Source: Wolfiporia cocos (Eukaryota; Basidiomycota; Agaricomycetes; Polyporales; Phaeolaceae). From it: a stretch of DNA of 64,000 nt. Position numbers and translations under genes: made by a program. Numbering within the stretch: position 1 is the stretch's first letter; every line of letters starts with the position of its first letter. Under the pieces are notes generated by a model that worked only from the letters and a program-made list of their open reading frames with translations, made no database searches and was not told where the DNA came from. Shown one piece after another: positions 55,291-64,000 of the stretch. Location of the stretch: the NCBI GenBank assembly GCA_029448655.1, contig JACCLO010000003.1, positions 1,674,001 to 1,738,000 of the forward strand, in the 5' to 3' direction.

Positions 55291-55997
55291 ATGGGCTCGA
55301 CAAGGTCAGTATCGTGCTTTTGGCCTCGGGAGATGCTGCTCGATGTCCTGGGGCGATCTGGGAGGAGCTCTGGACACAGGAACTCGATGGATGCACACTC
55401 GGCAATTCGGATGACACTAGGTTCTGGCATCCGCTCGGCCTGCAACGCCTGCTCTCTGCGCTCTGGAATGACTTACGGGACGGCTTGCTTACCTGCTCTA
55501 CTGCTTCAGACTCTTCTGCAAGGGACGTGTGCTCGGCCACAAGCGCGCTAAGCGCAACACCCGCCCCAACACCTCTCTTCTCCAGATTGAGGGTGTTGCC
55601 ACTAAGGAGGATGCGCAGTTCTACCTGGGCAAGGTGCGCACGCTTCTTGTTGTGATTAATCTTGGTTGCAGTGGCTCACTCGGACGGAATGTGATGTCAG
55701 CGCGTTGCGTACGTCTACAAGGCGAAGCGGGTGATCCAGGGAACGAAGCTCCGGGTGATCTGGGGGTACGTTTACGACCTTGGGTCAAGCATGGCCAATG
55801 CTCACTATGTCGGAACCTACACAGCCGCGTCACTCGCCCTCACGGAAACTCTGGTGTTGTGAAGTCGAAGTTCAGGTCGAACCTGCCACCCCACGCATTC
55901 GGTGCCAGTGTCCGTGTGGTAAGTCGAGGCACGTCTCCTCTTTGTTCAGATCCTGATCATGAATTTGTTGCAGATGCTCTACCCTTCCAACATCTGA
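55291..55997 (+). CDS. RPL33: 60S ribosomal protein eL33 (RPL33/RPL35A)
   Basis: Exons 55291-55304, 55510-55633, 55701-55765, 55825-55918 and 55974-55997 give 106 residues, the family length. After MGSTRLFCKGRVLGHKRAKRN the family sequence continues through [53 protein letters not shown] and the terminal MLYPSNI. The first exon is only 14 nt and is followed by a 205-nt intron, common in ribosomal protein genes; the last exon is 24 nt. The exon-1 choice rests on a consensus junction and the Arg-Leu start seen in homologues. Confidence 0.93.
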
Positions 55998-56337
55998 TTT
56001 CTGTATTATTTTCTTCACATCTCCGGCATCCCCTTCTGTGTCGCATAGTGCAATACGACATCCATGGCCCATATTTATGATCGGACACGCAAATGTGCGC
56101 CTTTGGACAGAATCAGAGACCTCGCCCTGCGTGACACCGCCTAGAGCAGCGAGATGGCGCCGAATCCGTGCTGTGAACTAAATTGCTACATATAAGTCGC
56201 CGTTGTAATGAAATTCGTAAATTACATACGACAAGCAATTGTGAAGTAGCACCGCCACGGCACGCGACAGCTGCGGTCTAGCTCTTCGATCACACACACC
56301 TCTACTCTCGTAGCGGGCGTGCTGCCCTCAGTGACCG
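55998..56337 (+). other. Intergenic region
   Basis: About 340 bases between eL33 and SEC6; no gene seen. Confidence 0.55.
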
Positions 56338-58745
56338 ATGTCAGCTCCCACCATCTCCGCGGCGCAGGCGGTGGGGGAATACCTCCAGTTCCCTGACGAC
56401 CTCGCCAAGATCACCGCATTTCGCAAGAAGCTGGAGAAGGAGAAGGCGTCCATCGACGCGAGACTAAAGAGCGGTGTCAAGGAGCAGCTGGACGCGACCA
56501 GGGAGGGCTTGCGGAAGCTCTTCGGCACACGCAGCAACATGCAGACAATCAAGGACGAGATGCACACAGTGGACAGGCTCTGCAGCGACCCGCAGAATGC
56601 GGTGTCGACGTTTGACCAGATCAGCAGGGTGAGCTCATCGTGTGCTTCGGTGTGAGACCTGCGTCGTGGCTGAGAACGCTTTGTAGGTCTCGATGGTCCA
56701 TAGGAACTTCGAGCAGACGGAGGAGATGGTAAACAACCTGGTCGAGATGAATTCACATCTTGACATGCTCGAGGACATGCTCGAGGCGGACAGCCAAGAC
56801 ATCCTTGGGCCTGCGCCCAACCTCCTGCGCATACACTACCAGATCAACCGGCTCGAGGCATTCCGCAACCAGACTATGCATCAAGCGAAGAAGTGCTCCG
56901 CCGGGACGAGGGTCACGCTGACACGCTACTTCGAACGGCTGAACCATCTCATCGAAGCGTTTGACGAGTACATCTTGGCGTTGGCTCGTAATATCCTCAT
57001 GATTGTCATGCATGGACACCCGGAGACCGTGGTGAAGCTGATCAAGATAGCAGAGATCGAAGGCCATGAGGACGAGAAGGTGTGTTCCACGTTTGAAGAA
57101 ACTGACTGGAAACGCTCACGATTCTCTAGGCGATAGCAATAAAGCTTGTTAAAAAGGCAGCAAAGATGGATGCTGCTGCGAAGTTTAGGTCGATGCAAGC
57201 TGATGCGCGCGTCATCAAGCATTACCGCTCGAAAATCATGAAGTGCATCATTGAGTCGATCAAAGCGACATTTGACGAGGCATATACTCGCGATGAGCAT
57301 AATCCGAATGCCTTCCTCGAGAGCCTTGACTTCATGTATCAAGATCTCATCCGCATTGAAGCAGACGTTGTGCCGTGCTTCCCTCCCTCCTACGACATCT
57401 ACTCCGTGTTCGTCAAGGAATATCACAAGGCGTTGAATGCCACATTAACCAGACTCCTCAAGTCCGAGCCCGAGGCCAGTGTGTTGCTCACACTATATGC
57501 GTGGGTCAAAGACTACAAGAAAAAGATGAGGGAGCTGGAGATAGCACCTGAGCTGCTCGAGCCTCCGCTGCTCGACGGCAAGGAGCAGAGCCTCATTGAA
57601 GACTACCTCAAGTTGATCATCCACAAGCTCGACGAGTGGACGGAGAACCTCATGAGGACGGAGATCGCGGCGTTTACGAAGCGCGAGGAGCCCCCGGAGG
57701 TGAACAGCGACGGACTGTACGGCATGCAGGGCGCGGTGATCCTCTTCCAGATGGTGAACCAGCAGGTCGACCTTGCGATGGAGAGCGGGCAGGGCGTGAT
57801 CCTCGCGCGGGTCGTCGAGGAGGTGAACCGCGTGATGCGCGGCGTGCAGGACCGATGGACGCGGCTCATCGACGCCGAGATCAAGCAGCACATCGAGAAG
57901 CCGGAGGAGATCGCCGGCGGGCTGGTCGAGTACACGATCGCGCTCGCGAACGACCAGCTCAAGTCCGCCGACTTCGCGGAGGCGCTCTCCGCGCGCATCG
58001 AGCCGCTCGTGTCGGAGAAGTACCGTGTCGTGATCCATGACCGGCTCAACGACGCGATCGACGGCTTCCTCGATGTCGCGCGCAAAGGCACGCAGACGCT
58101 GATCGACATCATCTTCAACGATCTCAAGCCCGCGACGAAGCAGCTCTTCCAGCCCTCGTGGTACGACGGTATCTCCGCACAGATCATAGAGACGATGCGC
58201 GACTATCTGTCAGACTACTCCTCATACCTGAACCAAACGCTGTTCGATATTCTGGTGGAGCAACTCCTTGAGCAATATCTGGTCACATACCTCACGGCAC
58301 TCGCGAACGCGCCGAAGCTCAAGGTGCCCGCCTCGCTGGAGCGGATGAAGGCAGACATCGACGACGCGTATAAGCTATTTGGTCAGTACCTGAAGGTCAA
58401 GGAGCTCGAGCCCCAGATGAAAGTCCTCGAGATGGTTCTATCCATGCTCGAGGCTTCGCAGAGCCTCGTATTCCTGTCATACTGGTCCTTCGCGAAGGTA
58501 TATGGACCGAACATTGCGTTCGTTGAAGCCCTCATGAAGGCACGCGGTGACTTGGATCGTTCGGGAGTCAGCGAAGTGATGGATAGTGTCAAGCGGAAGG
58601 TCAAGGAAGAAGGTCTTACTGATCGTAAGTTGTACAACGCTCTCCTCGATCAAATATCTTACAGCTCATTACAGCTCCTGAACCTACTGTTATGAAGAAG
58701 ATCAACGTACAGGGCGCTCTATCACGATTGCTCGGGCGCACGTAG
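56338..58745 (+). CDS. SEC6: Exocyst complex subunit SEC6 (EXOC3)
   Basis: Exons 56338-56628, 56687-57079, 57130-58624 and 58675-58745 give 749 residues. The N-terminus is a charged coiled coil (KITAFRKKLEKEKASIDARL) and the rest is a continuous series of helices, as in exocyst CATCHR-fold subunits. Family-like segments are VDRLCSDPQN, NNLVEMNSHLDMLEDMLEAD, DLIRIEADVVPCFPPSYDI, TLYAWVKDY and the C-terminal VMKKINVQGALSRLLG. SEC6 sits in the exocyst, which tethers secretory vesicles at growing tips and septa, and also binds SNAREs. No membrane segment. No truncation relative to the family is seen. Confidence 0.92.
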
Positions 58746-58865
58746 TTCTCGGATGGTTGTACCGCTATAGCTATGTAATTCTGATACATCCACGGCACTG
58801 TACCATACCTCGTCTAACACCTGCTACACGATATCTATACGCTGCATATCTATCCCCATCGTTGC

Positions 58866-61800
58866 TTAGGCCGTCTTCGTCTTGATCGCATCGACCTGTC
58901 CGGCGGATCTATCTGGCAGGCTTGCCGCCACTTCGTCGATCTTCTTGAACTGCCAGGGGAAGCGCGAGGGATACAAGAAAGGTCGTAAGTCAAATCCTAA
59001 AATGTAGTTCTAATCAGAAATTCGCCGTTTTATAGCAAGGTGCTAGACTCACGATTGTCGTCCGGGCTGTATTGCTCCTAGGAACGAAATGAGCACAGCA
59101 GAAGTTCAAGGCTATCTACAGCACGCACTGCATGGTATGATGGGGTGAGAGTCGTCATCTTGTGCCGGTTCCGTGCGTATTCGAAGAAGAAGTGTTTGAC
59201 CTTCTCGGCGATCTGTAAAGCTCGCGTTAGCGCGGCGGATACGCTTGACGTCGGTAGCACCAACCTGCACGGGCGATAGAGTAGATCCCCACTCGTGGCA
59301 AAGCTTCGTGAACATGCTGTAAGGCCCACACTTTTCGACCTTCCGCAGCCGTCCAAACACAGACAGCTCGTCGTAGGTCATGCCCATGTCGGCCTGCAAA
59401 GTACCACATGAGTGTTACATTCATACGATTAAGGGGCTCATACCTCATCAGATTGAATATAATTTTCAGTTGTCGGTTCAAGTTCTGCAGTCGGAATCGC
59501 ATCCAAGAAGCTGAAAAAAAGTTGCAGGGTTAGCCGCACATCACTTGCGAAACGTGTTGAGCTATACCCCTCCAGAATAGGCAGATCAAATGCACCCTGA
59601 GCGTACTTAATGAAACGCTTCAGGTCTGTCTTACTGATGGCGCCAATGGGATTGACATCCGCTATTGAGCCCCGAATCAGATGCTGATCATGTTATGGTA
59701 TGACATCACATACCCGAAGAGCAGTCGTACTTGGTGAAATATCCACGCAGACTATCCGGTCGATTAGAGCCTCAAGGGTGGGCATAAATATGGGATATGT
59801 ACCTTTCATCCACATTTGCGCTCCCGAGTACGAGGAGACCTCCAGACCTGCCTCTAACCCAAGGGAGCAGCTGAGCAAATAAATATGCCAGCACCATCCG
59901 CAGACGAGCCTGTGAAATCACATCAGTCCAGCGCAGCTTCACTGATCTGCAGCTTGCTCACTTGTATGTTCTGCAGTGCCAAGTTCTCGGCTGCAGAACC
60001 GCCATGCACGCGGTACTGAGGCTTGACGCCCGTCACGAAGGAGAACAGATTGCGAACGGCTGTTACCACCGTATCCATGTTCAAATCTACGTGGTAGCTA
60101 GCGCCGCGGTACTGCTCAGCGGGAAGATGATTCACATATAGGAAAAGTGGTCACCTCCCAATTGCTTCCGAGAGCTCCTTGGCTCGGCGACGCGTGTCAA
60201 TGGACGAGTTCTCCGTGCCCATAAAGCATGTATGGAAGATACGCCCGCAGAATTCGCGCGCGTCAGTGGGGACATACGGGGAGTCTTCGGGCTCCCCCGC
60301 GATGCGACGCGCATCTGCGATGACATGTACATCTGCAAAACGTTAAGCCAAAAGTGGCCGTCGCATGATAAATCGGCAGACCTCCGCATGCAGCCGCATC
60401 CGCGACTAGACGGCACATGGAGTACACGATAACGGACGTCGCACAGCTATCAATGCCGCCACTGAGCGGAACGAAGTAACCCTGCGTACGCGAGCGCCGC
60501 AAATAGTCCCACAGCCAGCATGCGGGACCAAGGCTGTATACAGTCAACAATCGATTCCTCATCAGGAAAAGTAAGCCATCGTGCTTACGCGATCTCCTCC
60601 TCCGGCTGGTGGTATCGCACCTTGAATCGGCGACTGATGATCAGATCGTCCACGTCCCCCTCGGACGCGAATTTGCCGTGAGAGAGCGCAAAGTCGACTT
60701 CGATGCGCTCGTAGCGCTCTGCGCCGGCGGCCTGCATGCTGCGGCTGCTCGTCGCGCGGTGGGCGCGCACGTCCTCGATGTCGATAGTCGCAGTGACGAC
60801 CTCGACGTCATTCAGCGAGAACTGAGAGCCTTGCGCAATGATGTGCCCGTTCACGGCAATCATCGCGCAGCCATCGTAGTAGAGGCGATCACCGTCGCAT
60901 CCTTGCTGGTTTGCATAAAGGTAGACACCGCCAAGCTATAGCAGGTATGTCAGAATGGTGACAGGATGGACAGGCAGTGATGATGACCTTGGTTGTAGCC
61001 TCTTTAATCAGTTCAACGCGTCGATACAGCTTCCGAAGCTCGTGGTGACTGCCACTTGAGTTGGTGAATATCTCGACGCCATCAAGGCCCATTAAAATGT
61101 GAGGACTGAGCACATTCGACCAGTCAGCTCGAAGATTCGCGGGGTCTCGCCATGTGCAATGCAATACCTTGAGGGAGTGAAGAGCTCTTCACACAGCTCA
61201 ACACCAATGCAGGTGTCTACAGTGCTGACGACGGCGTCTCCGAATGGCACTTTGGTCTGCAAGTGTTAGTCAATATCTGAGCGGATTTCATCAGCTCAAT
61301 ACCAGAACCTGTCCGGTGACCGCATGAATGATCCTCGGCAAGTAGTGATCCTCGGTATATCTGTGTTTCATCCATGGGGTGAACCATCTCAGCTCGCGAT
61401 AGTTCCCATCGTTAGCTAGCCACATCTTCGGCCTCATGAGAAGGATCTTTCCGGAGTAGATGATTACTCTGCAGTTGTACATCACATTCTTGTGCATTAC
61501 TGGCCTACAGCGCTACCTTTCAGCTTTTCCCTGGATAGCATGACCGGGAACACGCTCACATTCCGATGTCGCAGAGTATACCCTGTGCTTCTTCCGACTC
61601 GATAATCTTGGCCAGAACCTCCCACGAATGTAGAACAGTATCGCCTACCATGGTACGCGTAAGTTCCGAGCTGCAATGGGTGGAAGGTATACTAACCCTC
61701 GAGGAAATGGTCCTGACAGCCATAGCCACTGTCGACATAGTCCACATTAGGTCATACTATAGTTACAAAACCAGGACACACGTTATCTCGAGTTCAGGAC

Positions 61801-62091
61801 CAACCCGGAGTGTCGCTCCTCGTTGTTTCGCGGTGCGAATGCTCTCCAGAATTCGCTCCAGGTTTCCCTGAAACTCGTCGCACTATGTTCAAAGCCCCAA
61901 GTCTTTCTGGGCTCACCTGAAAGTCCAGTGACCATTGATTCAAAGAGCTGCATTGTTATTGTTGTTTAGATTGTCGTGTTCAACGACCGAGAAGCCGGCA
62001 GACATACCATCTGAAGATGATTCAGCTACTCAGGAAGAGATAATTCAGCGAAGGCAGAGTCTCACGTCGCCACTGTTATGAGGTGACCCAT
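58866..62091 (-). CDS. QNS1: Glutamine-dependent NAD+ synthetase
   Basis: Twenty-one exons with introns of 46-62 nt: 62091-62066, 62010-62008, 61947-61917, 61867-61782, 61728-61697, 61644-61560, 61504-61303, 61256-61168, 61105-60988, 60935-60589, 60533-60382, 60332-60155, 60097-59962, 59909-59803, 59751-59714, 59661-59568, 59510-59444, 59393-59265, 59212-59129, 59077-59053 and 58996-58866. Total 719 residues. The N-terminal nitrilase-type glutaminase shows its triad: Glu in [11 protein letters not shown], Lys in [12 protein letters not shown], Cys in GVELCEELF. The synthetase half has the PP-loop [12 protein letters not shown], then [17 protein letters not shown] and [13 protein letters not shown]. 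It makes NAD+ from nicotinic acid adenine dinucleotide, ATP and glutamine in the cytosol. The second exon is a predicted 3-nt microexon (see findings). Exceptionally intron-rich. Confidence 0.94.
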
Positions 62092-62531
62092 AGTCGCACC
62101 GAAGCCTTGGCGATATGTGTTCTCGCGTGTGAAGCTGCGTCGGTCGGATGGTCGGAGTCCGATGGTAGTAGACGATTCGCAGGCTTGAGCTTTGCTTTAT
62201 AAGATTACTGAGATCTGCGATCTCACTTTGTTGATCAATATTGACGTCATGACTCGATCACAGCTGAAATCACAGGCTGATCACTTCCATCCGGCATTCG
62301 AAGAAAGAGTCAACAATTGTGCTCAGTGATCAACGAGAAGCCATCGTCAAATGAAATTGGTACAACAGACATTTGACCAAGAAGAATAAACAGCAAACAG
62401 AGGCTACACTACCGTTGAGATACAGTACAATGGTGATCCGAGAGAATGCAATAGGTGCGGTGATATCGAGTGAGGATTAAGCAGGAGCAGACTCTACGAG
62501 TAGGATGGTGGGCCTGGTAGTCAAAGAAACG
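62092..62531 (-). other. Intergenic region between ACC1 and QNS1
   Basis: About 440 bases between the ACC1 stop and the QNS1 start, both on the minus strand. No gene seen. Confidence 0.55.
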
Positions 62532-64000
62532 TCAGACCATCCACCGCGAGAAAAATGACAGCCACCTGATGGACGTACCAGGGGAGCGGCCAGGGTTCTG
62601 CAGTGCACCAATGAGAGTCGCCTTCTCGTCATCTGCGAGGTTGTCCACCAAGCGGACGAGACTGTCGAGCGTCGCCTTGCGGTCCTCGTGTGCCAGAGCC
62701 AGCATGCGGCTCATGAGATGGTCCGCCTTGAGTTGCGCAACCGTTGCAGACAGGTCGAGCGCCTCCAGTGTCTCCGCCATAGTACGGCGGTCGGTCGTTC
62801 CGTCTATTGACGACAACCGCTCCAACAGCTGCGTGCGGTACTCGATAGTGGATTGCGGGCTCGCCTCGGCAAGCTGCGCCATAGCAGTCGACCATGCGAG
62901 CTTGGCACGGACGGACCAGTAGAATCGGCGACGTGCATCCTTCCACACCATCGGCTTCGCACAGCCCTTTGCCTCCATGCGTCCAACACGGCTGGAGACA
63001 CAGGTTAGCTAGATCATGGAGGACTACTAGAGCAGACTCACTCATGAAGGTCAGCATACAACAGAGAGATCTGCTTGTACGCCGGCTGCAAGAGCTGCTC
63101 ACGCAGCGCCAGCTCTTCCACCGCAACAGTGCGCTCATCGGCCGTTTTGGACGGATTGACACTCTCCTGCTTGAGGCTCGCGTACGTCGAGTCGAGGCGT
63201 TCCATGAGCTTCAGCACCTTATCGCGGCGCATCTTGATCTCGATGATACCCTCAGGCTCGAGGACACCCGCGCGCGCGTCGACGTCTGCGTACATTTCCA
63301 TCTGCTGTGCGTTGATGCTCGGATCGAGCACGACCCACGCCCCGCCACGCAGCTCTCCGTTCGGGACGATGTACACGAACACGGGCTGCTTGTACCCCAC
63401 GAGCCCGTCGACGATCTTCGAGCCCTGCTTCAGGATCTCATCGTACATGTCCTGCTGCCCGCCAGAGAACCCACGCCAGTTCGCAAAGATGATGAGCGGC
63501 AGGCCCTCGCGGCTGAAGTCGAAGATCGCCTGCGCAGTCTTGTACGCCGAGTTCGGGTACCACACTTGCCCGGCCTCCATGATGCGCTGCTCAACCGAGG
63601 TCGGGTTCGCTGGATCGGCGGGCACAACGCGCTCGATCGTCCGCGTCTCGACGGCAATGACACCCATGGGGATACCACCAAGACGTGCACGGCCTACAAC
63701 GACCGTTTGCGCCCAGCCGCTGAGCGTCTCCTGGAACGAGCCCTTGTCGAAGAAGCCGGATAGCCATCCCGATGTAGTTTCGTCCGTCTTACCCTCAATG
63801 AACCACCTGGGGTCGTACGGCCCCTTGGGAGGGACGTAGCCGATGTCACGGTCCCATGTGTCGACGGACTCAAGCACTGGCAAGGGCGCTCCCTTGACCT
63901 CAGGCACATACGACAGCCACTCAAGGATGTGCGTAGCACCCTCGAGATCGCTGGCCGCGGTCAAATGCGACACACCGTTCTTGTACATGATTTGAGTGCC
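62532..64000 (-). CDS. ACC1: Acetyl-CoA carboxylase, C-terminal carboxyltransferase part (truncated by window)
   Basis: The gene enters from beyond base 64000 in frame (GTQIMYKNGVSHL). It has an exon to 63042, a 50-nt intron 63041-62992, and a last exon 62991-62532, giving the final 472 residues. These form the CoA-binding half of the carboxyltransferase domain: VVVGRARLGGIPMGVIAVET, IIFANWRGFSGGQQDMYDEI, VFVYIVPNGELRGGAWVVLD and GVLEPEGIIEIKMRR. The tail is the usual helical extension. The enzyme makes malonyl-CoA for fatty-acid synthesis in the cytosol. No break is seen in the visible part; the biotin carboxylase and carrier domains lie outside. Confidence 0.97.

Noticed and set aside
55119..55445. 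Minus-strand ORF of 108 codons (contains VEPIFCVVPPDVECLDEYRR) overlapping the 5' end of eL33
   Set aside because: It reads like protein, but it spans exon 1 and intron 1 of the well-supported eL33 gene, has no convincing continuation on either side and no recognised family. Treated as a probable shadow, though it deserves a database search.

Overview
The window is nuclear DNA of a filamentous basidiomycete, most likely an Agaricomycete; a polypore-like fungus is a guess I cannot verify here. Nearly every gene is cut by short introns (about 46-62 nt, GT...CTNA/CTGAC...YAG). Genes lie on both strands a few hundred bases apart. The products are typical of fungi: kinesin-14, a UEV, SEC6, a glutamine-dependent NAD+ synthetase, and fungal-specific small proteins. 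All exon coordinates below come from my own manual splicing. A model was accepted only when splice sites, phase and family conservation agreed and total length was a multiple of three.

Layout. 1-10.8 kb: a truncated gene end, a coiled-coil protein, a BTB/POZ protein, an unrecognised minus-strand gene, a RING-finger protein and a monocarboxylate-transporter-like MFS carrier. 10.8-20.5 kb: a gene-poor, visibly AT-richer block of mobile-element relics. It holds two Tc1/mariner (pogo/Fot1-like) MITEs with TA target duplications and two hAT-like elements of about 1.7 kb with 8-bp duplications. 20.5-30 kb: an AIFM2/FSP1-like oxidoreductase, an anoctamin (TMEM16), the ESCRT-0 subunit HSE1, and a divergently transcribed MMS2-type UEV. 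30-46 kb: small family proteins, a 924-residue Ser-rich protein, BUD20 divergent from APN2, and a kinesin-14. 46-64 kb: a GC-rich gene-free stretch with a long hairpin, mitochondrial mS29/DAP3, a SAM-like protein, a membrane-anchored basic protein, ornithine acetyltransferase (ARG7), ribosomal protein eL33, SEC6, QNS1, and the 3' end of acetyl-CoA carboxylase running off the window.

How the genes relate: most are unlinked housekeeping functions (ribosome biogenesis: BUD20, eL33, mS29; DNA repair: APN2, MMS2; ubiquitin and endosome: HSE1, MMS2, the RING protein; secretion: SEC6; metabolism: ARG7, QNS1, ACC1). No biosynthetic cluster or defence island was found.

The points most worth a second look: a predicted 3-nt microexon in QNS1 that restores a conserved Cys; three dispersed paralogues of a small protein family with a His...NCQxW signature, one lacking the Cys; two MITEs that differ from each other yet share a perfectly identical 47-bp flank; and a matched pair of hAT-like elements with intact target duplications.
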